NCBI GenBank assembly: GCA_001464835.1
Contig: LNDS01000022.1
Coordinates: 37,684-101,683, forward strand
Length of the DNA stretch: 64,000 nucleotides
From: Rhizobiales bacterium Ga0077525
GTDB taxonomy: Bacteria; Pseudomonadota; Alphaproteobacteria; Rhizobiales; Xanthobacteraceae
Reading direction: 5' to 3'
The first letter of the stretch is position 1. Each line of letters opens with the position of its first letter. The notes beneath the pieces are model-generated. The model was not told where the DNA came from. It made no database searches and saw only the letters and a list, made by a program, of their open reading frames with translations. Shown piece after piece: positions 57,607 to 64,000 of the stretch. A program made the position numbers and the translations under genes.

Positions 57607-58225
57607 GGGCCTCTCCACCCAGAGTGTTTTATGCCATATGGCACAATATATACTAATTAATGCCAACAGACGCAATACCTGAACCGGAGCCTCGCCGCAT
57701 CGACCGCATCGCCGGGCCGATCCCAAACCTTTCTTGCTATTGAGAGACTCCCGCCGTACATAGAAGGGGCTGATGGTTTTAGTTCCGGTTGTGCCGCGTT
57801 CTGGCCCCCGGCCCGCCAGTTCAGGATCGGTCCCCCGAGGAGGCGGACCGAACGGACGGCGAAGCGAGCCGAAACCCTTGTAAGGACACCCGGATCAGCG
57901 TCTGGCCACTCTGGCCTTGCGCGTTCTGACCGTTGGCGAAGACTAAACCTCGGCGGCGCTGCTTTTGGCGCAGCCGCAGCGCTACGGGTCGAAACATTCA
58001 TGCTGCCACGTTCGCAGCAAAGGCAATTTGAGGTCCAACGCTTTCGCGACGCTCTCGTGACTGCGCGTTTTGCTATGGACCGTGCTGCTTTGGAATGGGC
58101 CCCGAATTCGCGTGAAAACGCGCCCCTTTCCCTTAAACCCCATCAGGCTACCTCCCTCATGCGCCGTTTTGCGCCGTTTTCGACGCGCGAGCACGCTGGC
58201 GGGTACGCCTCAGTGAGAATCTCCA
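57607..58225 (+). other. 619-bp gap: RES-Xre promoter region and rne leader
   Basis: The first about 60 bp hold the RES-Xre operator/promoter. The rest (about 57670-58225) is GC-rich, has no convincing gene and contains several stems, including CCGGCCCGCC-type and GCTGCTTTTGGCGCAGC (57958-57975 region). RNase E genes often have long, structured leaders through which the enzyme autoregulates its own mRNA, and this is the likely role here. No tRNA or known RNA element was recognised. Confidence 0.55.
57632..57643. promoter_or_regulatory. Palindromic operator upstream of the RES-Xre pair
   Basis: TGCCATATGGCA is a perfect 12-bp palindrome 26 bp upstream of the antitoxin GTG start, next to AT-rich sequence (AATATATACTAATTAAT) able to serve as a promoter on the minus strand. 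The position fits an autoregulatory Xre site. Confidence 0.6.
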
Positions 58226-61200
58226 ATGCCCGACAAGATGCTGATCGACGCGACCCACCCGGAAGAGACACGGGTGGTGGTACTCCGCGGCAACCGCGTC
58301 GAAGAATTCGACTTCGAGTCCGCTAACCGCAAACAGCTTCGCGGCAATATCTACCTCGCCAAGGTCACCCGCGTAGAGCCCTCGCTGCAGGCCGCCTTCG
58401 TCGATTACGGCGGCAACCGGCACGGCTTCCTGGCCTTCGCCGAAATTCACCCGGACTATTACCAAATCCCGGTCGCCGACCGGCAGGCGCTGATCGCGCA
58501 GGAAGAGCGCGATGCCCGCGCCGCCGACGCGGAAGCCGACAACCGCTCCAGCCGCGGCGGCGGACGCAGCGGCGGCGGACGCAACCGTCACCGCCGCTCC
58601 GGCGCCGATCGCCAGCGCGACCCGTCCCGCTCCGAGCCGCTCGCGGTGGATGCCGCCGATCAGCCGCAGCTCGACATGACGCCTGGCGAAGGCGCGCTCG
58701 GCGGTTTGCCCGGTGACCAGCCCGAAGTGATGGCGCAGCCTTATTCGGATGAGCCGCCGCAGGCCGCTTCTGAGGCACCGATCGAAACCGAAGCCCAGAC
58801 TCACGACATCGCCTCGCACCACGAGACGGCAACTGAAATCGCCGAAGCCGCAGCACCCATCCCGACAGTCGATCCGGGCGCCGCCGATGAGGCGCGCGAA
58901 GCCTACGAGGCGCCCGCCGGCGACGTCGAATTGCCGGCCGCGCATCTGGCCGACGAGGCCGCCGCGCACGAACGCGCCGCCTCCGACGCCGAGCACGATC
59001 ATCACCATGATGACCATGCCGACGACGATCATCACGACGACCACGATCATCCGGTGGCTGCCGTCAGCGAAGCCGGGGCCGACGCCCCCACCGCGCCGAA
59101 CGGCGACGACCATCACGATGACGATCATCACGAAGAAGAACACGTCGAATCCGTCGGCGGCGCCGACGCGCTCGAGGAAGCGCAGGAACGCACGCCGCGC
59201 TTCCGCCGCAACTACAAGATTCAGGAAGTCATCAAGCGCCGCCAGGTCATGCTGGTGCAGGTGGTCAAGGAAGAGCGCGGCTCCAAGGGCGCGGCGCTCA
59301 CCACTTATCTCTCGCTCGCCGGCCGCTATTCGGTGCTGATGCCGAACACCGCGCGTGGCGGCGGCATCTCGCGCAAGATCACCTCGGGCGAAGACCGTTC
59401 GCGCCTCAAGGAAATCGCTCAGGAACTGGAAGTGCCGGAAGGCATGGGCGTCATCCTGCGTACCGCTGGCGCGTCGCGCACCAAGACCGAAGTGAAGCGC
59501 GATTTCGAATATCTGCTCCGGCTGTGGGAAACCGTGCGCGACCTCACGCTTAAGTCGATGGCGCCGAAACTCGTTTACGAGGAAGGCTCGCTGATTAAGC
59601 GTTCGATCCGCGATCTCTACTCCAAGGACATCGAGGAAATCGTCGTCGCGGGCGAAGCAGGCTTCAAGGAAGCGCGCGACTTCATGCGCATGCTGATGCC
59701 GACGCACGCCAAAAACGTGAAGCTCTATAACGACGCGCAGCCTCTGTTCACGCGCTACGGCACCGAGACCCAGCTGGACGCTATGTTCCAGCCGACCGTG
59801 CAATTGCGCTCCGGCGGCTATATCGTCATCAACCAGACCGAAGCGCTCGTCGCCATCGACGTGAACTCCGGCCGCGCCACGCGCGAGCATCACATCGAAG
59901 ACACCGCGCTCAAGACCAATTGCGAAGCGGCCGACGAAGTCGCCCGCCAGCTGCGCCTGCGCGACCTCGCCGGTCTTGTGGTGATCGACTTCATCGACAT
60001 GGATGAAGGCCGCAACAATCGCCAGGTCGAGCGGCGCATGAAAGATGCGCTCAAGCACGACCGCGCCCGCATCCAGGTCGGCCGCATCTCGCATTTCGGC
60101 CTCCTGGAAATGTCGCGCCAGCGCATCCGCACCTCGGTGCTGGAAAGCTCGACCGAAAAGTGCCCGACCTGCGGCGGCCTCGGCCATGTCCGTTCGGTCT
60201 CGTCGGTCGCGCTGCAATTGCTGCGCGCCATTGAGGATTCGCTGAACAAGGGCGCGACGCATAACCTGATCGTGCGCACCCGTTCGGAAGTCGCTCTCTA
60301 TGTGCTCAACCACAAGCGCGCCCATTTGCGCGCACTGGAAGAGCGCTTCCACATCACCATTACCATCACCGCAGACGCCACCGTCAGCGCGCAGGTGTCC
60401 TACATCGTCGAGCGCGGCGAGCAGATGCACACGGCGGATGCCGCCAAGGCGATCGCGGCGGCGGCGCCGCCGATGCCGACCACGTTCGAGGACGACGATT
60501 TCGTCGAGCCCGAGCCGGAAGAGGCCGAGGACGACGACGAAGAGATGATGGCGGCGCCCTCCTCCATTGAAGTCGTCGAGAATGCCGAAGACGGCGACGA
60601 AGAGGCGCGCGGCGATAGTGAAGCCGAAGGCGGTGATGGTCAGCGCCGCAGGCGCCGCCGCGGACGCGGCCGTGGCCGTGGCGAAGGTCGTGAAGGCTCG
60701 GGCCGCGAGAACGCGCCGCGCCAGCCGCGTGAAACCGTCGTTGCCGAACACGCCGTCGCCCCCGAAGATCACGACAGCGGCTCGCCTGAGGAAGATGGCG
60801 GCGAGCGCCCGCCCCGCACTGAGGCCGCACCCGGTACCAGCGAAGGTGAAGATATCCGCCGCCGCCGACGCCGTGGCCGCCGTGGTGGCCGCCGCAACCG
60901 TCATCGGGACGGCGATTCGCCGGGCGCCGCCGCGAACGGCAATGGCGGTCAGGATGTACAGGATCATGAATCGCAGGAAGCGGGCTTCGCTCCTGAAAAC
61001 AGCGAGCCGAATGGCGCGCCGTATCACGATCAGGGTAATGGCCAAAGTGGCGGACCGGATCGCGTCCAGGAACAAGTTGAAGATCGCCCGGTGAACGCGC
61101 CGGTCTATGCCGCGCCCGAGCCTGCCCACGCGGCAACGGATACGCCGGCCTCAGCGCAGGAAGCGCCGCGTCGCCGCTCGACCATCCGCGAACCAGCGCC

Positions 61201-61330
61201 GTTTGCCGCCGGTGCGAGCCCTGCGCCTGCTCCGGTGCTGCCGCAGCCCGTGGTCGTCTCGACCGCGAGCGACGAGCCGGCCGCCCCGAAGCGCGGCTGG
61301 TGGGGCAAGCGCTTGCTCGGCGACAAGTAA
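58226..61330 (+). CDS. rne: Ribonuclease E
   Basis: RNase E is the endonuclease of mRNA decay and rRNA/tRNA processing and the core of the degradosome. The 1034-residue protein has catalytic D545 (AIDVNSGRAT) and D588 (VVIDFIDMDEGRN), 43 residues apart as in E. coli, and the zinc-link CPTCGG at C646/C649. The S1 domain, normally contiguous, is split by an insertion of about 225 residues (about 96-322), with an Arg/Gly patch, an acidic Ala-rich part and a His/Asp-rich tract at 254-307. After residue about 760 the tail is basic and disordered (RRRRRRGRGRGRGEG), a likely RNA/partner-binding region. Confidence 0.95.
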   Translation: MPDKMLIDATHPEETRVVVLRGNRVEEFDFESANRKQLRGNIYLAKVTRVEPSLQAAFVDYGGNRHGFLAFAEIHPDYYQIPVADRQALIAQEERDARAADAEADNRSSRGGGRSGGGRNRHRRSGADRQRDPSRSEPLAVDAADQPQLDMTPGEGALGGLPGDQPEVMAQPYSDEPPQAASEAPIETEAQTHDIASHHETATEIAEAAAPIPTVDPGAADEAREAYEAPAGDVELPAAHLADEAAAHERAASDAEHDHHHDDHADDDHHDDHDHPVAAVSEAGADAPTAPNGDDHHDDDHHEEEHVESVGGADALEEAQERTPRFRRNYKIQEVIKRRQVMLVQVVKEERGSKGAALTTYLSLAGRYSVLMPNTARGGGISRKITSGEDRSRLKEIAQELEVPEGMGVILRTAGASRTKTEVKRDFEYLLRLWETVRDLTLKSMAPKLVYEEGSLIKRSIRDLYSKDIEEIVVAGEAGFKEARDFMRMLMPTHAKNVKLYNDAQPLFTRYGTETQLDAMFQPTVQLRSGGYIVINQTEALVAIDVNSGRATREHHIEDTALKTNCEAADEVARQLRLRDLAGLVVIDFIDMDEGRNNRQVERRMKDALKHDRARIQVGRISHFGLLEMSRQRIRTSVLESSTEKCPTCGGLGHVRSVSSVALQLLRAIEDSLNKGATHNLIVRTRSEVALYVLNHKRAHLRALEERFHITITITADATVSAQVSYIVERGEQMHTADAAKAIAAAAPPMPTTFEDDDFVEPEPEEAEDDDEEMMAAPSSIEVVENAEDGDEEARGDSEAEGGDGQRRRRRRGRGRGRGEGREGSGRENAPRQPRETVVAEHAVAPEDHDSGSPEEDGGERPPRTEAAPGTSEGEDIRRRRRRGRRGGRRNRHRDGDSPGAAANGNGGQDVQDHESQEAGFAPENSEPNGAPYHDQGNGQSGGPDRVQEQVEDRPVNAPVYAAPEPAHAATDTPASAQEAPRRRSTIREPAPFAAGASPAPAPVLPQPVVVSTASDEPAAPKRGWWGKRLLGDK

Positions 61331-61341
61331 AATAGCCCGGG

Positions 61342-61385
61342 ACCACGGACGTGCGGCCGCCTCAAATGCGCCGCACGTCCGGTCT
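61342..61385 (+). terminator. Intrinsic terminator after rne
   Basis: An 11-bp stem GGACGTGCGGC (61347-61357) / GCCGCACGTCC (61370-61380) lies 17 bp after the rne stop codon and is followed by GGTCTTTATC, a short U-rich tail. Confidence 0.75.
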
Positions 61386-61483
61386 TTATCAAGTTCCATC
61401 TTAACCTTTGCCGAAGCAGGACCAGCCAAGCCTCGGCGAAGCGTGCTAAGTTCAAGCGAAGAAATATCCAAGGGAGCGACCCG

Positions 61484-61777
61484 ATGCGCGCAACGCATGC
61501 ACTCACCCACCTTGCCCTCACCGGTCTGATGCCGCTCGTATTGCTGGCCCAGCCAGCCGCCGCTGCCACCGCCGCGCAGAAAATGGAAACCTGCAAATAT
61601 GGCGCGGAGCACGACAACCTGACCGGCGCCAAGCGCGATGCCTTCATCAAGAAGTGCATGACCAATGCCAATTACGAACCGGCCGCCCGCAAGGAAGCGC
61701 TGAAGAAAAAGCCCGCCGCCGCCAAGCCGGCTGCCGCTGCGCCCGCTGCCGAAGAAGAGGTCGAGAAGCCGCAGTAA
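61484..61777 (+). CDS. Small secreted PsiF-like protein
   Basis: The 97-residue protein has a signal peptide (about residues 1-27, ending AAAA) and then a PsiF-type segment with paired cysteines: KMETCKYGAEHDNLTGAKRDAFIKKCMTN. PsiF repeats are short Cys-pair modules of unknown function, first known as phosphate-starvation-inducible in E. coli; E. coli PsiF has two such repeats and this protein has one. An Ala/Pro/Lys tail follows. The start at 61484 follows AAGGGAG. It is 153 bp downstream of rne beyond a terminator. Confidence 0.82.
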   Translation: MRATHALTHLALTGLMPLVLLAQPAAAATAAQKMETCKYGAEHDNLTGAKRDAFIKKCMTNANYEPAARKEALKKKPAAAKPAAAAPAAEEEVEKPQ

Positions 61778-61788
61778 AGCGGCTTTCG

Positions 61789-62808
61789 TTACGCCGCCTT
61801 CTGCACCGGCCGCTCCAGCGGCCTCACCGCGAAGACACGCGAGCTGCCGCGGCGCAGCACTTCGATCTCGACGTCACGGCCAATCCGCTCGTGGTTCAGC
61901 AACCGGATCAAATCGTCGACGCCGGTGACGCTCTGGCCATCGACGCGCACGATGATGTCGAGGCTCATCAGCCCGGCTTGCGCCGCCGGACCATTCGGCT
62001 CCAGCGACGAGACCATTGCGCCGGACATATGGCCGATGCCGGCGTTCAGCGCATGCCGGCGCGGCACAGCCGCGGTTTGGCCGGCCACGCCGATATAACC
62101 GCGCCGCACCCGGCCATGCTGGATCAGTTCGCTGAGCACGAATTGCGCGGTATTCGACGCCACCGCAAAGCAGATGCCCTGCGCGCCCCGGATCACCGCG
62201 GTGTTGATGCCGATCACCTCGCCGCGCGACGACACCAGAGGCCCGCCGGAATTGCCGGGATTGAGCGCGGCATCGGTCTGAATGACGTCCTCGATGGTCC
62301 GCCCGCTATGCGAACGCAAGGTGCGGCCCAGGGCGGAGATGACGCCGGCGGTCACCGTCGATTCAAAGCCGAGCGGATTGCCGATCGCAACCACCAGCTG
62401 GCCGCGCCGGAGCGTTTTTGAATCGCCCAAGGCCGCATGTGGCAGGTCGCGCACCGAGCCGGCGCGCAGCAGCGCCAGATCGGTGTCGGGATCGCGGCCC
62501 AAGACGCGGGCGTCCATGATGCGGCCTTCGGCATCCTGTAACCGGACTTCGCTGGCGCCATCGACGACGTGGCTGTTGGTCAGCACCAGGCCGTCCGGCG
62601 CAATCACGACGCCGGAGCCGATGCCGCCGGGCTTGCCCTTGCCGTTGCGAATTTCGACCCGCAAAACTGCGGGCCCGACCGCATCGGCGACCGAGGTCAC
62701 CGCGTGCGAATAGGCGTCGAGAATTTCCGTATCGGACGCGAGCGAAAGCGGCTCCCCATCCGCATCCCCCGCGCTGGGGCTGTGCGTAAAATCGAGCATC
62801 ATTGTCAT
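61789..62808 (-). CDS. Trypsin-like serine protease with PDZ domain (DegP/HtrA type)
   Basis: The 339-residue HtrA-type protease has the triad His80 (LTNSHVV), Asp110 (DPDTDLALL) and Ser187 (NPGNSGGPL). A PDZ domain follows at about 240-325 (YIGVAGQ, MVSSLEPNGPAAQAGL, GVDDLIRLLN). Unlike DegP or DegQ there is no signal peptide or membrane anchor in any plausible start, so this form should be cytoplasmic or lack a classical export route. The start is one of three ATGs (62808, 62802, 62799) with weak ribosome-binding sites. It is convergent with the PsiF-like gene (11-bp gap). Confidence 0.9.
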   Translation of the reverse strand: MTMMLDFTHSPSAGDADGEPLSLASDTEILDAYSHAVTSVADAVGPAVLRVEIRNGKGKPGGIGSGVVIAPDGLVLTNSHVVDGASEVRLQDAEGRIMDARVLGRDPDTDLALLRAGSVRDLPHAALGDSKTLRRGQLVVAIGNPLGFESTVTAGVISALGRTLRSHSGRTIEDVIQTDAALNPGNSGGPLVSSRGEVIGINTAVIRGAQGICFAVASNTAQFVLSELIQHGRVRRGYIGVAGQTAAVPRRHALNAGIGHMSGAMVSSLEPNGPAAQAGLMSLDIIVRVDGQSVTGVDDLIRLLNHERIGRDVEIEVLRRGSSRVFAVRPLERPVQKAA

Positions 62809-62985
62809 CTTGGGTTCGATTAAATCTGGCCGCGAAACCGGATGTAGGTACGGCCTGAGATAAAGGGAAGGACCGCACCGGGCCGCCGCAAGGCGCCGCA
62901 AGCGCGGCCCATAAGCGCGGGAATCGGTAAAATTTGACCATTGTTCTTGAGCGCTTCCTCATCCGCAGCCGGTAGACAGGCGCCG

Positions 62986-63393
62986 ATGAAACGGTTTTAT
63001 CGCGTCGCACAGGCCGCCCGGCACCGCACCTCATGGCTGCGCCACGACAGCATTCGCCTGGCGGCGGCAACCGCCGTCGTCGGCGCGGCGCTGTTTGGCT
63101 TTTACAGCGCCATCGGCGGCCAGGCTCCCGCGCCGGGCATCGACGAGGCCGCGCTCGCCGAGCGCCTGACCGACACGCTACGGCGGCAGGCAGAGGCGCG
63201 CCGCCTCGGCAGCATTGTTTTTTCCTCGGCGGAAAAATATTGCGAAGAATACAAATTCGACAATGCGACCGGATACGTCGTCGACATCGCCCTCGTCGAT
63301 TGCGAGGAAAGACTGGCGCGGGAAGCCACCGCCAAAAAGGAAGCCGCCAAATCGGCGGGCATGAAAGGCATGCTCACCAGCTTCAGGAAGTAG
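62986..63393 (+). CDS. Hypothetical single-pass membrane protein
   Basis: The 135-residue protein has one hydrophobic segment (about 26-46, LAAATAVVGAALFGFYSAI) after a basic N-terminus, then a soluble, charged part with two Cys residues (AEKYCEEYKFDN and ALVDCEERLA) and a C-terminal Lys-rich end. The positive-inside rule puts the C-terminal part in the periplasm. No family is recognised. The start at 62986 is an ATG; an in-frame TTG at 62941 is less likely. Its 3' end overlaps the EAL gene by 11 bp. Confidence 0.7.
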   Translation: MKRFYRVAQAARHRTSWLRHDSIRLAAATAVVGAALFGFYSAIGGQAPAPGIDEAALAERLTDTLRRQAEARRLGSIVFSSAEKYCEEYKFDNATGYVVDIALVDCEERLAREATAKKEAAKSAGMKGMLTSFRK

Positions 63394-64000
63394 CGCTCTG
63401 GCGCTGCTTCGGCGCGGCGGCCGGCGCCGTCCCCAGCCGCGGCGCGAACATGTCGAGAATATCGGCGCCAGAACGCGGCGGCGAAAAAACATAGCCCTGG
63501 ATCTGCGTACAGCCGGCGTCGCGCAGCTTGGCGACCTGGGCGGTCGACTCGACGCCTTCCGCCGTCGTCGCCATGCCGAGCGCATTGGCCAAAGCGACGA
63601 TGGCGCGGATGATCGCCAGACTCTCGTCGCGCGCGGCGACGTCGTTGATGAACGACTTGTCGATCTTGATCTTGTCGAACGGGAACAGCCGAAGATAGCT
63701 GAGCGACGAATAGCCGGTGCCGAAGTCGTCCAGCGACGTGCGGACGCCGAGGGTCCGCAGATGCTGCAACATCTGCATCGGCCCCTCGCCGCCGTCGAGA
63801 AAGATCGATTCCGTCACTTCGAGTTCGAGCCGGTGCGGCGGCAGTCCGCTTTCCGCCAGCGCGGCGACCACGGTCGCCAGCAATTTCTGATTGCGGAACT
63901 GGACCGCCGAAAGGTTGACCGCAACGACCGTATCGTCCGGCCAGTTCATCGCCTCATGGCACGCCTGACGCAAATCCCAGTCACCGATGTCGTCGATCAG
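63383..64000 (-). CDS. EAL-domain cyclic-di-GMP phosphodiesterase (5' part cut by window)
   Basis: Only the C-terminal 205 residues lie in the window, all in one open frame (LIDDIGDWDLRQACHEA at the edge). They are the end of an EAL domain: VVAVNLSAVQFRN, LELEVTES, the signature DDFGTGYSSLSYL with DFG-Asp pair, FDKIKIDKSFI, TTAEGVES and QIQGYVFSPP. These include the metal and general-base residues needed for c-di-GMP hydrolysis, so this part looks active. Anything N-terminal (sensor, GGDEF) lies outside the window. A c-di-GMP cyclase is encoded at 29075-30142. Confidence 0.93.
   Translation of the reverse strand: MIDDIGDWDLRQACHEAMNWPDDTVVAVNLSAVQFRNQKLLATVVAALAESGLPPHRLELEVTESIFLDGGEGPMQMLQHLRTLGVRTSLDDFGTGYSSLSYLRLFPFDKIKIDKSFINDVAARDESLAIIRAIVALANALGMATTAEGVESTAQVAKLRDAGCTQIQGYVFSPPRSGADILDMFAPRLGTAPAAAPKQRQSATS

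Noticed and set aside
58157..61129. Long minus-strand open frame of about 990 codons opposite rne.
   Set aside because: It is a GC-skew shadow; the plus-strand frame has all RNase E motifs and the antisense reading is low-complexity and Arg/Val/Ala-rich.

Overview
The window looks like chromosomal DNA from a GC-rich alphaproteobacterium of the Hyphomicrobiales (Rhizobiales), probably near the Bradyrhizobium/Rhodopseudomonas/Pseudolabrys branch. This is an inference. It rests on the gene order (aminotransferase-hom-glpX-recJ; sufS2-BCDS1-XA; prfB-mrcA-amiC-rne), an Irr/ICE-type palindrome at the suf operon, two dispersed palindromic repeat families that resemble those of this group, and several orphan Bug-type and TRAP solute receptors. 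No rRNA, tRNA, CRISPR array, transposase or prophage gene was seen.

Layout. 1-5.7 kb (minus strand): recJ (3' part lost at the window edge), glpX, hom, an AlaC/LL-DAP-type aminotransferase and a small lipoprotein. 5.9-7.7 kb: class I PHA synthase. 7.7-10.4 kb: a divergent sulfide/persulfide module, with a persulfide-dioxygenase-like metallohydrolase on one side and a BigR/SqrR repressor, a membrane rhodanese and a TauE/SafE exporter on the other, around a shared AT-rich promoter/operator. 10.4-16.2 kb: flavin reductase, MAPEG protein, AidB-like acyl-CoA dehydrogenase, argC, a Tat-exported metallo-hydrolase and DedA. 16.4-19.5 kb: TRAP transporter dctPQM with a terminator after dctP. 19.6-30.1 kb: parE, two Bug receptors flanking pobA and an ICMT-like methyltransferase, an alpha/beta hydrolase, rhlE and a diguanylate cyclase. 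30.1-37.2 kb: the complete SUF iron-sulfur assembly operon. 37.5-42.3 kb: alpha/beta hydrolase, a membrane-anchored cyclic-nucleotide-binding protein, a GntR regulator, anmK and tyrS. 42.4-42.9 kb: HicBA toxin-antitoxin pair. 42.9-48.7 kb: a large AsmA-like protein, Bcp peroxiredoxin and an M23 peptidase. 48.7-49.8 kb: two unrecognised, more AT-rich genes. 49.8-61.3 kb: prfB with a programmed +1 frameshift, a glycerophosphodiesterase, PBP1A, AmiC, a RES-Xre toxin-antitoxin pair and rne. 61.5-64 kb: a PsiF-like protein, a trypsin-like PDZ protease, a small membrane protein and an EAL protein cut by the window edge.

Most of the window is core metabolism and envelope or RNA housekeeping. The accessory content sits as small insertions at junctions of this conserved backbone: HicBA between tyrS and the AsmA-like gene, the AT-richer pair between the M23 gene and prfB, and RES-Xre between amiC and rne. 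The parts most worth a second look are the prfB recoding site, the Irr-type box of the suf operon, the persulfide regulon with its two cysteine sensor residues, the large His/Asp-rich insertion inside the RNase E S1 domain, and a 49-bp palindrome found twice directly after a stop codon in the same orientation. No clearly undescribed multi-gene system was found.
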